64,000 bases of DNA, taken from positions 2,294,001 to 2,358,000 of the forward strand of contig JAIUCV010000083.1 in assembly GCA_026724425.1 (NCBI GenBank), in the 5' to 3' direction. This document shows, piece by piece, positions 43,063-54,913 of this stretch. Source of the DNA: Erythrophleum ivorense (Eukaryota > Streptophyta > Magnoliopsida > Fabales > Fabaceae). Under the pieces are notes generated by a model. That model had not been told where the DNA came from. It made no database searches and worked only from the letters and a program-made list of their open reading frames with translations. The translations under genes were made by a program, and so were the position numbers. Every line of letters starts with the position of its first letter. The stretch's first letter is position 1.

Positions 43063-43964
43063 ACTGCATGGAGTGCCAACCAATATTGTGTCAGACCGTG
43101 ATCCTAGATTCGCTTCTGATTTTTGGAGAGCGTTTCAATCAGAGATGGGCACTAAGTTGCATATGAGTACACCTTATCATCTACAGACTGATGGGCAGTC
43201 AGAGAGGACTATTCAGATTTTGGAGGATTTTCTGAGGATGTGTGTGCTGGATTGGGGTGGTCATTGGGCGGATCACTTTAGCTTGGTTGAGTTTGCTTAC
43301 AACAACAGCTTACAGGCGAGTATTGGCATAGCTCCTTTTGAAGCTTTGTATGGGAGGCCAAGTAGGACATCTTTATGCTGGACCCAAGTGGGGGAGCGCA
43401 GCATTTATTGAGCTACTTATGTTCAGGAAACGGCGGAGAAGGTCCGTGTTTTGAGGCTGAACATGAAGGAAGCTCAGGATAGGCAAAAGAGTTACGCTGA
43501 TAGGCGGAGGAGAGAGCTTGAGTTTCAGGATTGAGATAGAGTGTATCTCAAGATGGCTAAGTTGAGGGGTCCTAACAGATCCATAACAGATAACAAGTTT
43601 AGTATGCGGGTTATGGGTCAGTGGTGGAGCGAGTTGGGCTAGTGGCGTATCAGCTGGAGTTACCTCCGATTATGAGGGCATTTCACAAGGTGTTTCATGT
43701 TTCGATGTTGAGAAAGTGCCTTCATCCTTCAGAGGAGTTAGTGGCTAGGATTCCAGAAGATCTTAGGCCAGATTTGACGGTTCCGGCGGTTCCTGTGAGG
43801 ATTCTCAAGAGGAGAGTCTAGGTTCTGCGGAACAAAGATGTATCGTTGCTGAGAGTTTTGTGGGACTGTAGCGGTATAGAGGAGGAGACTTGGGAGCCTG
43901 AGGCAAAGATGAAGCTGAAGTTCAGGAAGTGGTTCGACAAGCAAGTCGAGGAGTGAGCTTCATC
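43063..43964 (+). pseudogene. pol: Family A integrase fragment (A7)
   Basis: It begins within the integrase core (GCATGGAGTGCCAACC). It carries IVSDRDPRFASDFW and the DGQSERTIQILE segment with the catalytic Glu, then the C-terminal module and chromodomain-like tail up to GGAGTGAGCTTCAT. Stops near 43411 and 43534, and a small deletion near 43618, break it. It abuts D LTR on the left and a Tat fragment on the right. Confidence 0.85.
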
Positions 43965-44998
43965 ACCTCGTCGTTCACGGCCTTCTGGCGCTCGTGTCCC
44001 AACTTTCTTCGCTTTTGTTTGATTGGTTTAAACGTTGGGTCGACGTTCAGCTCGTGACAAGCGATGTTGATATCTATCCCAGGCATATCTTCTGCCGTCC
44101 AGGCGAAGGTGTTGATGTTTTCCTTTAGGAAAAAGATTAGTTCTTCTTGTATCGCTTCGTCCAGGTTTGCTCTGATTTCCACACATCTCTCTGGATTCAG
44201 TTCGTCAATACATACGGAGATTACGGGTTCGCAGGTCGGCTCCTTGATGACGGTTAACTTGCCTTTGACTACCTTATTCTGGGCGGGCTGGCTATTCATC
44301 GGCTCGCCGTCATCGGCAATCTGTAATTGCTATAAGAGGTTAGCTAGGTCGTTCGCCGTCTCTCGGCTCGTCTTGACCTTCTTCCTATTCGCTTCGGGAA
44401 GTAACTTAGGCAGAGGATTCCGGAGTTTGTGCTCCGTCATGAAACATATTCTTGACTCCTTTTGCGAACCGAGTATGGTTTTTACTCCAGACGGAGTGGG
44501 AAACTTGATGCACAGATGATATGTAGATGGTACGGCTCGCATCGAGTTTATCCACGGGGTGCCCATGATGATGTTGTAGATTGGTGGGTTATCCGAGACA
44601 GAGAAGCAAACCATTTTGGTTACTCCACTTGCTTCGACCAGAAGCGTGATTGTTCCCATGGACATCGTCGTCTCGCCTCCGAACCCCGTTAACGGTTTTG
44701 GCGCTGACTTTACGTCGGACAGATCGATTCCCATTCGCCGTAAGGTTTCCTTGTAAATTATATCAACCGTGCTCCCTGTATCGATGAGGATCCGAGCCAC
44801 GTCGAAGTTTCCTACGGCCAGCATGATCACAAGTGGGTCGTCGTGCGGCTTATCAATTCCGATAACTTCATTCTCCGTGAAGGTGATTTCGGCATTTGGC
44901 AGCTTTGGGGGTTCGTACCAGTTGACCGCTGCGTCGGCTCGTCGTTGAAAAGCTTTGATTGACGATACGGTGTCCGGGCAATATTGCGAGCCGCCCAT
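43965..44998 (-). pseudogene. pol: Second copy of a Tat (family E) protease-to-RT segment
   Basis: This duplicates 51452-52486 at very high identity. It contains the aspartic protease with an intact LIDTGSTVDII and the linker to RT, ending in KQKRRKLGHERQKAV. Unlike the main element E copy, it keeps DTGS and has no stop before MPGIDINIACHE. It ends abruptly at both sides, so it is a fragment joined to A7 on the left and to the extra-ORF region on the right. Confidence 0.85.
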
Positions 44999-45056
44999 CC
45001 CTCGATTGCATCCTGTCTAGCGCCTATGATACCGGCTCGTCAAAAGGAATAAAGAA

Positions 45057-47459
45057 ATGTTCTACGAAGAGACGGGTTCCAAGGAGGGTTACGCACAGGC
45101 GAGCCGCGAAGAAGGCGGTTCCGAATCCTCCTAGGTCGACACTTTGCACCGAATCGTCCTTGGAAACGCTTCGGCGTTGTTTCCACATCTCTGAGGGAGT
45201 CGACTTCCTCCTTCCGGCGAGCCATCAGAGGGCTGATGATCCTCCCGTGGGGTGTCTGACGCTCTACGAAAGCTTCTTCTACGGTTGCTTTATGTGGTTC
45301 CCGATCCCGAGCTTGATCTTGCATTACTTGAGTAAATATGGGCTCGCCATCGGCCAGATCATGCCGCGAGGTCTCCGTCACCTGATTGGGCTCATCGTCC
45401 GCAGCTTTGAGACCGGCATCCCACTCGGGATCCATCATCTTCAGAATCTTCTGGAGATTCGAGCCGGATCGAAGAAGTCGCTTCGGTATTACATTTCGTG
45501 TAAGAAGAACCGGAGGATCATCGACGGTTTTCCCAACGAAGACAGCGGTTGGGAAAACTATTTCTTCTTCGTCCCAATATGCGGGGCGACTGTTGGGAGC
45601 GTTCCCAGGAAGTTTGTCAAGCAGAGTTGGCAGCCAATCGGTAGCCGAACCGAAATACAATCATTGTTTTGGTTCGCGTGGATTGTTTTTAACTCCTTTT
45701 GTGATTTATTTTGCAGTTCGACGAGCCGTATTCCGTCTTCCTAGTGATTTCTCAGAAGCCGTAGAAAGCTTTCGCGCGGGGAAAACCAATTGGGAGAGCG
45801 ACTTTTCTTTGGAGCGAGTAGAAAGTGCTCGGGCCCAAGCTTACGACTCTTTCGACGACTCCGACAGTTCGGACGAAGAGACCTCAGAAGTTCCCGAGCC
45901 TTCAGACGACGAGATGCAGAGGAAAACCATCCGGCAAAGGCTTCAAGAGAAAAGGGACGAGGAAGCCCGCATAAAAGCCGAGGAAGCGGCTCGCGCTAAG
46001 CCCGCGGAGGCGGCCGCAAAATCTAAAGCCGAGGGCAAGCGGACGAAGGTATCGAGCCCTCAGAAAAAGGGTCCGCGAAGCGAAGGGCCCATAGATCTCG
46101 GGAGGCCGTGATGCGTGCCAAAGAAGCCATGGCTTCAAAGAAAAAGGGACCCTCTGCGCCTCCTTCTCCGGCTCGCTCGGATGCATCTAAGGATTCAGGG
46201 ACTCTGATCCTCAATCGGAAAACGAAGAAGGTTTCCGATTCCGCTGGCGAGCCGGCAATGAGTAAGCCTTCCGAGACGGGAGGAATGAAAAGAGCTGCGA
46301 CCGGCGGGCTCAAGGAGAAGGCTTTGAAGAAAGCCAAAGGGGATGCTCCCTCCGGCTTGCTTGCTGATCCAACTCAGGCTCAGCTTCTTCGGAGAGCCGA
46401 GGCGGCCAGCTACCTCGCGAGTAGCACTTCTACGGTTCGTCTCCCTCCTCCTGATACTCTCTTGGAGAGTGAAGTCTACGGAGAGGCAGCCCTCAAGCTC
46501 TTTTCGGTGGGTTTTCTCTTTGTTCAAATAAAGAGGGAGGTATATGAATTTTTACTCATTTTCTATTCTTATTTCAGTTCACGGAGTCCTTCAATAGCAT
46601 CGTTGCGGGCTACGAGGCTAGGGCTCGGTCCGACCGGTCGGCTCTCGACGAACTTCAAAAGACAGTTGACGCTTTGAAGCAACTGCACGAAAATTCGGAG
46701 AAGGGTCATGCTAACGAGCTGGCTCAAGCTAAGGAGGAGATCGCCAAGATTAAGAGCGAAGCGGAGGTTCATAAGGCGAACGCTGTTAAAACGGCGGCCT
46801 CGAGTCTCAACATCGCCGAGAGGAATAAATCCCTCGAGGCTAAGATCGGCTCGCTTCAGGAGCAAGCGCGGGCCAAGGATGCTCTCCTCGAGGTTGAAGT
46901 CAAGAGGGCGAAGTCCGAGGTAAACGACCGATACGTCTCTCTGCTCGAAACGGTTAAGTCTGATGCGAAAAATCTTAAGGAGGTATTCACCCGAGCCGTT
47001 TATCTCGCCCAAGCTCAAGGCAACATCGAGTTAATCGGTGATATCCGAAGCGCGAACCCTCCGGATCTTGATGTTGAGCTCGTCGGACTTAGGGAGCATG
47101 TTGCTTCTGACCCCGAAGCTGGCGAGGAGGCCGACGCGCTGCTCGCCAAAATGATTGACCGACTCAACGTCCCCCCGGTTTCCTCTAATCCGCCTGAGGT
47201 ACATCTCAGAGATGAGAAGGTTACCTGGTCTGAAAGACTCAAGATCGGTGTCGATTCGCAGTATGGTACTAATTTTGGTTCCTCTATCTTTCAGAATAGA
47301 ATCGAGCCGGTGGTGATTCCTGATCCAACATCAGTCGAGGGAGCTCCGGAGCCAACGAGCCAAGCTATTGCTGGTGTTCAGGGAGGATCAGACCAAGCCG
47401 CTGGCGAACCGAACTCGAGACTCGTGGACGTTATTGATGAAGCTCCGGCCGCCGTTTGA
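45057..47459 (+). pseudogene. Tat-element extra ORF (PF04195-like 'putative gypsy type transposon'), two introns
   Basis: This plus-strand gene converges on the minus-strand element E pol. The likely start is the ATG at 45057 (MFYEETGSKEGYAQASREE). After a frameshift near 45135 the conserved domain reads LYESFFYGCFMWFPIPSLIL, then SKYGLAIGQIMPRGLRHLIG, which I recognise as the PF04195-type domain. A 76-bp intron (45641-45716, GT-AG) restores the frame into an acidic and then Lys/Ala-rich region. A one-base shift lies near 46100. A 71-bp intron (46507-46577, codon boundary) joins to a coiled coil (about 46580-46990) and an acidic tail ending at the TGA at 47457. Antisense extra ORFs between pol and the 3' LTR are reported for Tat-lineage elements; function unknown. 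Confidence 0.7.
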
Positions 47460-48518
47460 GGAGTTACCGAGCTAAAACTCAATTTAAACTGTCTTTGTAT
47501 TTATTTTAGATTTTTGAACATGATGCATGGATGGCTTTATCCATTTTGTCTGTAAATAGTGCCTGGATGGCTTTATCCACTTATTAAACTTGTTTAATTA
47601 TATTAATTAAAGACGGAAGTTTATTTAGATTTCGGTGACCGTGTATTTGGAAAGTCCATTCGAGCCGTTTGGTGAGGTTAACTTTAAGAAATATTTATGT
47701 ATCAGACTTAATTCTTTTAGTGATGTTTTACCGATGTTGCAACGAGCCGTTTTTCGAATCGGGTTTAAGTCAACTTGTTCCAGTTTTATCACGGATTCAA
47801 TAATAAGTTAATCGCGATTCGGAACAGTGACGAATCTGAAATGTTCAACCAATGCTACCGCGAGGCGTTCTGTATATTGGGTTTATGCCAACTGGTTTCT
47901 GTTTTTGCCGCTAACTCATCAATCAGTGAGCTACGAGTCGAAAAAGTGACGATTTAAATATTGAACCAACGTTGTAGCGAACCGTTTTGGATGTTGGGTT
48001 TCTGGTCGATCTGTTCCAGTTTTTGCCGCGTCCTTATCTGTTAGTAATTAGCGGGTCGGAACAGATGACGGATGATCAATTTGTATAGCGCGCGCGTGGT
48101 ATAAAGTTAATGTAAAGTTACTAAGATCGGGTGTTGTGGCCAGCAACATCCGGCTCGGAGCGGTTTAAGAACATATTCCGATTTTAACGAAGTAACATAG
48201 GTGGGCTGATTGTGTTGCCGAACTGATATAATGGTAATCTGAACTTTATTAATCATTGTGTTTAGCGGCGACCCGCGTTACAAGAGAAATCTTGTTAATC
48301 ATTTGCGTTAACGGCGAACCGTGTTACAAGGAGTAAAAATGCGTTTAACGGCGAACCGTGTTGCAAACGGAAGGGAGTGTATATGTACACGTACCCTATC
48401 CCTCCCCCCTTCTTTTTTTTTTTGAGGGGGGCAACTGAATCCACTTGAAAGTGAACTGCCTACGTACCCCTTGCAGGGATCAAGTCACGCGTAGTTCTAA
48501 GTGATGGCGCGTCGCGCC
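47460..48518. repeat. Spacer with diverged tandem repeats between the extra ORF and Tat pol
   Basis: Three diverged repeats of about 115-120 bp start near 47739, 47853 and 47972, each with a CCGTTTT...GTTCCAGTTTT-like core. Three about 26-bp GCGTTAACGGCGAACCGTG repeats are at 48259, 48305 and 48341. A minus-strand purine run at 48400-48428 looks like an internal polypurine tract. No gene was seen. Confidence 0.6.
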
Positions 48519-49640
48519 TCATCGATAATACTTCTTAAGGTGCATCACGTTCCATGGTTTTGATATCGCTTCGCCGGCCATGTTTTCTAGTCGATAGGCT
48601 CCAAGACGAATCGTTTCGATGACCTTGTAGGGGCCTTCCCAGTTTGCTCCTAATTTTCCGGCGTTTCGTTCAGCGGTGTTCTGGAACACTTTTCTAAGAA
48701 CAAGATCGCCTTCTCTGAATCTCCGCGATCGAACATTGGAATTGTAGTACTTGGCGACGGATTGTTGATAATTTTGGATGCGAATAAGCGCCTGTTCGCG
48801 TTGTTCGTTAATCAGATCCAGCTCGTCCAGCAACATCAAGTGGTTGTGGCCTTCTTGCTCTGGTAATAGCCAGCGACGAACTCCGGGAAAGTGCACCTCC
48901 GGTGGGATTACACACTCTGTCCCGCAGACAAGTGCGAACGGTGTTTCGCCAGTGTCTTGTCTCGGAGTTGTTCGATGGGACCAAAGGACGCCTTCCAGTT
49001 CGTCTACGGCCCTTTTTAGCATCGAGCCGTTTTTTTAGTCCATCCAAAATCGTCTTATTAGTCGCTTCGGCTTGGCCATTTCCTTGCGGATAACGAGGCG
49101 TTGACTTGCTGAGACGGATCTTCCATTTGTCGCAGAATTTTTGAAATCGAGCTGAGATAAACTGCGAGCCGTTATCTGTAACAATTTCGTAGGGGACACC
49201 GTGCCGACAGATGATATTCTTCCAGATGAACTGCTTGACTTGGGCGTCCTTTATGTTCGCGTAGGATTCTGCCTCGACCCATTTAGAGAAATAGTCGGTT
49301 AAGACTAGCAAGAATCTCATGAATGGATACGGTGCGGAGATAGAGGACAGTAGCTCGGCCGGTTGATGTATCGTCGGAGCGTGACGTTGGCATTTTTTGC
49401 ATTTCTGCGAATATTTTTGGAAGTCGCTGATCATCGTCGGCCAGAAATAACCGTGCCGCTTAATTTTGATAGCTAGGGCTCGTCCTCCGGAATGATTTCC
49501 ACACGAGCCACTGTGCACTTCTTTCATTATTTCTCTCGCCTTTTTTCCTTCTACGCATGTGAGCAATGGTCCCGAAAATCTCCATCGAAACACAGCGTCG
49601 CGTATCAAAATGTATCGTGCTGCTTGAGCCTTCAGCTTGC
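48519..49640 (-). pseudogene. pol: Element E integrase
   Basis: The zinc-binding region has HSGSCGNH, then CKKCQRH. The catalytic core has LVLTDYFSKWVEAE, IVTDNGSQF and NGQAEATNKTIL, so all three acidic residues are present. A frameshift near 49030 separates the core from the C-terminal module (FREGDLVLRKVFQN, LGANWEGPYKV), which ends YYR and a stop at 48519. A frameshift near 49620 separates it from RNase H. Confidence 0.88.
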
Positions 49641-50840
49641 GAGCTGCCCACTAATCCGTTGGTGTTTCTCCATCGGCTATGTAAAGACGGATCGATGCTA
49701 GCCAGCCTTTGTCGCAACCATACTCCGTGTCCTCGTCGATGTCCATCTCTGCAGGTTGATCGTAATCGGGTTCGCCATTATTGTCCGGGTCATCCGCAAC
49801 TATAGTCATTAGGGTTTCTGGCTCGTCCGCATCGATACTGGGGTGTTCGATAAATTCGACGGGAATTATTCTTTTCAAGTCTGGATCGGAAGTCGAGGCC
49901 AGCGATGCCAGAGCGTCGGCTTGAGTATTGTCTCCCCGCGGGATTTTCTCCAATACGAACCTCTCGAACTGTCCGGCCAGATTTTTAACTACTCCGACGT
50001 ATGCTTCCATTCTTTTGTCTTTGGTGGCGTACTCTCCACTGAATTGGCTCGCTACGAACTGAGAATCGCAGTAGGCGTGTATGTTTCGGACTCCAATCCC
50101 AAATGCCAACTTTAATCCAGCTATTAATGCTTCATATTCTGCCTCGTTATTTGACGCGCCAAAATTTAGACGAAGAGATTGTTCTAAGATTTCGCCTGTA
50201 GGGGAGGTAAGTCGAATTCCGACTCCAGCGCCTTATTTTAATGACAAACCATCGACATGAAGTAACCAATCAGCGGGAAGATTCGGCTCTTCGCTGGTAA
50301 CTCAATTAAGAAGTCGGCCAAGACTTGTGATTTCGCGCTCGTTCGACTTCGATACTCGATATCGTATTCGCTTAGCTCGATCGCCCATTTTGCCAATCTT
50401 CCGGATTGGCTCGGACTATGCAAGATCGTCCGTAGTGGTAGTGCTGTTAGGACTATGATTGAGTGAGACTGAAAATACGGACGTAATTTCCGAGCCGACA
50501 TAACGACTGCTAGTGCGAACTTTTCGGTTTGAGGGTATCTCGTTTCCGCATCGGTTAAGCTCTGCCTCACGTAGAAGACTGGTTTTTGGGTTCCACGATC
50601 TTCGCTAATTAGGACTCCACTAACCGCTGTTAACGACACGGCGACATATAAGTATAATGGCTCTCCGTCTTCCGGCTTTGCTAATACTGGGGGGCCCGCC
50701 AAATAAGATTTTAGCTCGAGGAAGGCTTCTTCACACTTCGCTGTCCACTCAAACTTTTTGTTCCCTCGCAGAGTATCGTAGAAAGGGAGACATTTGTCCG
50801 TGGATCGCGTGATAAAACGGTTTGCCTCTTCGTTTCTGGC
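49641..50840 (-). pseudogene. pol: Element E dual RNase H
   Basis: The RT-associated RNase H comes first (KKFEWTAKCEEAFLELKSYL, LYLYVAVSLTAVSGVLI). Its usual catalytic Asp position is occupied by Val-containing sequence. The second, archaeal-type RNase H follows (LRLNFGASNNEAEYEALIAG, VRNIHAYCDSQFVASQFSGE). An in-frame TAA at about 50235 and a frameshift near 50270 separate them. The second domain keeps the Asn-Glu-Ala-Glu and Asp-Ser-Gln motifs. Confidence 0.8.
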
Positions 50841-51574
50841 GACGGCATCTTGATGAGGGCCTGGATCTGTTTTGGATTTGCTTCGATACCTCGCTGAGTT
50901 ACCAGATAACCTAGGAATTCTCCAGACGTTACGGCGAAGCGGCACTTGGTCGGATTCAACTTCATGTTGTATAAATTCAACTGTTCGAAACACTCGCGGA
51001 GGTGTGTTATGTGGTCTTCTTTTCTCAGGGATTTCACCAGCATGTCCTCGATGTAAATTTCCATCGTTTTTCCGAGCTGGGAAGCGAACATTTTGTTCAC
51101 GAGCCGTTGATACGTTGCTCCCGCGTTCTTAAGTCCGAACGGCATAACCTCGTAGCAATAGATGCCTCGCTCCGCTTGGAAGGCTGTTTTTTCCCGATCG
51201 TCAGGATTCATCTTAATCTGGTTATAGCCTGAAAAGGCATCCATGAAAGTTAACAGCTCGTTTCCCGCAGTTGCTACTACGAGGCGATCAATATGCGGGA
51301 TCGGGAAACTGTCCTTTGGGCACGCTTTATTTAGGTCCGTGAAATCTATGCACACTCGCCATTTTCCATTCTTCTTCTTAACTACGACTTGATTCGCGAG
51401 CCATTCGGGATATTTTGCCTCGACAATTGAGGCTACTTTTAACAGACGCTCCACCTCGTCGTTCACGGCCTTCTGGCACTCGTGTCCCAACTTTCTTCGC
51501 TTTTGTTTGATTGGTTTAAACGTTGGGTCGACGTTCAGCTCGTGACAAGCGATGTTGATATATATCCCAGGCAT
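50830..51574 (-). pseudogene. pol: Element E reverse transcriptase with an altered catalytic motif
   Basis: The RT domain reads WRVCIDFTDLNKACPKDSFP, then MDAFSGYNQIKM and CYEVMPFGLKNAGATYQRLV. The catalytic YIDD box is YIEDML, its first Asp changed to Glu (GAG). A TAA just upstream (about 51577) separates RT from protease, and a frameshift near 50840 ends the frame. The Asp-to-Glu change alone would be expected to abolish or strongly reduce polymerisation. Confidence 0.88.
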
Positions 51575-51577
51575 ATC

Positions 51578-52486
51578 TTATGCCGTCCAGGCGAAGGTGT
51601 TGATGTTTTCCTTTAGGAAAAAGATTAGTTCTTCTTGTATCGCTTCGTCCAGGTTTGCTCCGATTTCCACACATCTCTCTGGATTCAGTTCGTCAATACA
51701 TATGGAAATTACGGGTTCGCAGGTCGGCTCCTTGATGACGGTTTCCTTGCCTTTGACTACCTTATTCTGGGCGGGCTGGCTATTCATCGTCTCGCCGTCA
51801 TCGGCAATCTGTAATTGCTATAAGAGGTTAGCTAGGTCGTTCGCCGTCTCTCGGCTCGTCTTGACCTTCTTCCTATTCGCTTCAGGAAGTAACTTAGGCA
51901 GAGGATTCCAGAGTTTGTGCTCCGTCATGAAACATATTCTTGACTCCTTTTGCGAACCGAGTATGGTTTTTACTCCAGACGGAGTGGGAAACTTGATGCA
52001 CAGATGATATGTAGATGGTACGGCTCGCATCGAGTTTATCCACGGGGTACCCATGATGATATTGTAGATTGGTGGGTTATCCGAGACGGAGAAGCAAACC
52101 ATTTTGGTTACTCCACTTGCTTCGACCGGAAGCGTGATTGTTCCCATGGACATCGTCGTCTCGCCTCCGAACCCCGTTAATGGTTTTGGCGCTGACTTTA
52201 CGTCAGACAGATCGATTCCCATTCGCCGTAAGGTTTCCTTGTAAATTATATCAACCGTGCTCTCTGTATCGATGAGGATCCGAGCCACGTCGAAGTTTCC
52301 TACGGCCAACATGATCACAAGTGGGTCGTCGTGCGGCTTATCAATTCCGATAACTTCATTCTCCGTGAAGGTGATTTCGGCATTTGGCAGTTTTGGGGGT
52401 TCGTACCAGTTGACCGCTGCGTCGGCTCGTCGTTGAAAAGCTTGGATTGACGATACGGTGTCCGGGCAATATTGCGAGCCGCCCAT
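51578..52486 (-). pseudogene. pol: Element E protease region
   Basis: It begins MGGSQYCPDTVSSIQAFQRR, the usual family start. The aspartic protease active site is altered to LIDTESTVDII (DTG to DTE). A stop near 51818 and the TAA at about 51577 bound the linker region. The fragment copy at 43965-44998 has the intact DTG. Confidence 0.85.
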
Positions 52487-54366
52487 TTTGAGATGGATTC
52501 TCCTCCGCGTACCCGTTTGGTCGATCCGCGTTTAGGTTGGTCGATCGGTCGATCTGATTTTTCTGGTCGTTCTCTTGGTTCGGGCCGTTCCAGGTCCTCC
52601 AGTTTCAGATCACCTTTCAGTTCGCCACTAAGCAACTTCTTTGCGAGCTCCGCTCCTAGATGGCGGCATTTTTCAGTAGAGTGGCCATAGCATTGGTGAA
52701 ATTCGCAGTAGGCTTTGTCATCGTAGTTCGGAGAACTTTGATTCCTCGTCCATGTGTAACTCTTTGGTGCTCTTCCCCTTCCAGCACCTATTTGATTTAC
52801 GATGCCAGACTGTTGGCTCGTGTCCACTTGATAGTTGTGCGCCCCGGATAAGTTCCTCCCTTCGTGATACACGTATCCGCCTTTTTGGTTATGGCGCTTT
52901 TGGTTAGCCTGCGGCTGGACTGCTGACGGTGGTTTGGCCGTTGCTTTTGACGAGCTGTGCAGCGCAGTTAACAATTTCATATCCTCTTCTTCTGCTACGA
53001 ACGCCACGGACCGATGGATGGCGTCGGCGATCGACTTAGGTTTATTGAGTGCGAGCTCTTTTCGGAAGTCCGATTGGAACCACAACCCCTTTTTGAGCGA
53101 GTCGACGGCAATTTCGTCATTGACCGTTCCCGCCTTCGACATAGTTGTTTTGAATCGATCCATGAAAATGCGAAGCGACTCCTCTTCTCCTTGGACCATA
53201 TTCCACAGATTGATCGCCGAGGCCGATTTCTCTATAAACATGGAGTGTTGTTTAAGAAAGAGAGCCGTCAGCTGTTAGAAGTTTTCGATCGAGTTCGGCT
53301 CGAGGTTTAAGAACCAGTCTAGGGCCGCGCCCTTCAAATACTCAGCGAATAATAGGCATAATCCGGCATCCTTTTCTTCTATGCTTCTGAATGCGGCTCG
53401 ACTCAGGGCGACTCGAAACGCGTTAATATGATCCTTTGGATTGGTCGAGCCATCATACTTCTGGATGCTCAATCTCCCTGGATCGATTACCTTGGTGTTA
53501 ATTATCCGGGCCGAGAAGGGTGTGTGCTCCGCATCTTCGCATATTTGTGCGATCTCTGGCGCCGAGCTGAGTTGTCTGTGGATTTGCGATCGAAGCAATT
53601 TAGCTTCGCTGTCAGATTTTTCAAGGCGAGCCCGAATTTCAGGCAGTTCGTCTCGGCTCATATTGTGTTCTTTGCTCGGATTATTCTTTCTCGAGATGCA
53701 CGGGCCTCGAGGTAGTCGGTCCTTGTTTCGAATACTTGGAGAAATCTGCGTTCGCTTCTCGAGCAGGAGACGCGTAATGGCTTCAGCAAATGTTTCCGCT
53801 GGGGGTAAAGTAGGCGAGCCGTCCGCTCTCTGTTCGGCAATTTTGGTTGGTTGGTTTGGACCACCGATTGAATTGCTCGGGGCGGATTCCCCTTGACTCG
53901 ACAGTATCTGCTTGAGAATCTCGGCCAGTGATTCTGGGGTGACGTCGCTGGGGGTTGGGTCCCTCAAGTTGATCTGTATCGGCTCGACTGGTTGCGCGTC
54001 CCTGCGTTTCGTGTTCTGCTTCTTCTTATGGAGACTTGGTGGCGAATCATCTGGCTCGGAGCCCGTTTCGCTTCGCTCGGGAGTTTTCTCCTCTTCATCC
54101 TCTCCTTCTGTTTCGTTGGCTGGGGAGTTGAAGGCCAGATTCTTTGGATCGAGTTTCTTTCGTCGCCTGGCGTCTCGTTCTTCTCTTTCTTTTAGCTGGG
54201 TTCGCAGATTTTCGAGTTCCTGAGTTAACGTGCTGTTCAGGGTTTCATGCTCCTCGGTTTGTTTCTCAAGGGCAGCGATCTTCTCTGCTTCCGTCTGGCT
54301 CGCTACCGTGTTATCCTCGTGCTGCTGACCGGTTGGGTCGGTCTCGTTTAAATCTCTGTCTGTCAT
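52487..54366 (-). pseudogene. gag: Element E gag
   Basis: The start is the ATG at 54366 (MTDRDLNETDPTG), about 40 bases after the primer site. The order is an acidic coiled-coil region (AEKIAALEKQTEEHETLNST), a Lys/Arg-rich linker, the Gag domain (IQKYDGSTNPKDHINAFRVA, GAALDWFLNLEPNSI) and a knuckle-like CEFHQCYGHSTEKC. A single in-frame TAA at about 53273 follows NSIENF and the same frame then continues. A frameshift near 52490 separates gag from protease. Confidence 0.85.
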
Positions 54367-54403
54367 CTTATCAGGCTTCGTATTTTCGGTGTGTAATTCA
54401 CTT

Positions 54404-54424
54404 CCCCCTCCTTCTAGCGCCAAA
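54404..54424 (-). promoter_or_regulatory. Element E primer-binding site
   Basis: TTTGGCGCTAGAAGGAGG on the minus strand begins directly after the LTR end ...GCTCGCACA. The TGGCGC start is typical for Tat/Athila-lineage elements. The exact tRNA was not established. Confidence 0.7.
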
Positions 54425-54425
54425 T

Positions 54426-54913
54426 TGTGCGAGCCGAAAGTTTCACAATAATGTTTAATACGTTTTAGGGAGAACCGTGGAATTCTATTGATCAAATACG
54501 AAAAAGATGAGCCAAAGATGGTTTTATTTATAGCTGTTATGCGAGCTGTAGAATTTGCGGCGTATGCCTTTGCTATGAGTCAAAAAGTGTGCCTGAAAAC
54601 AATCGACATCGGTTCCTATTTATAAGAGAATAGGAACCGACATTACAAGATTTAAGTAAACTTTCCATGATGAATCTTTCCATTTCCGCTCGCGCCGACT
54701 TGTGTTTTAGGCAAACCCTAGACATGGGCCTTCTTCGATGGGCCTCGGCTCGGATCGCTTCGCTGGATGTTGGTTCGGCCCATCGAGAGATGTCTTCCCG
54801 ATTTTCTGGTTTAGTCGATGGTTCAGCCCGGTTTGATATGATTGTGCTCGGCTTTCCTCTTTGATTTACTCGGTTCAAATGAAAATGTGATGGAGTGAAA
54901 TCCGACCCCAACA
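54426..54913 (-). repeat. Element E 5' LTR
   Basis: 488 bp. It begins TGTTGGGGTCGGATTTC at 54913 and ends GGCTCGCACA at 54426. A TATAAATAGGAACC promoter box on the minus strand lies near 54622. The putative TSD base run on the right is CTCAC (54914-54918); the left partner is not present. Confidence 0.85.

Larger units (their letters stand above)
48519..54913 (-). mobile_element. Element E: Tat-type Ty3/gypsy retrotransposon (5' LTR to pol end)
   Basis: On the minus strand it runs 5' LTR, primer site, gag, protease, RT, RNase H, a second RNase H, and integrase. A second, archaeal-type RNase H after the first is characteristic of the Tat lineage. The extra ORF at 45057-47459 probably belongs to the same family. 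No 3' LTR was found, so the element is truncated or rearranged on its left side. Stops and frameshifts show it is inactive. Confidence 0.88.

Noticed and set aside
45040..45660. Minus-strand ORF opposite the extra ORF
   Set aside because: The plus strand carries the recognisable PF04195-like domain with placeable introns, so the minus-strand frame is a shadow.
53428..54458. Plus-strand ORFs over the Tat gag region
   Set aside because: They are antisense to a clear gag reading frame and have no recognisable domain.
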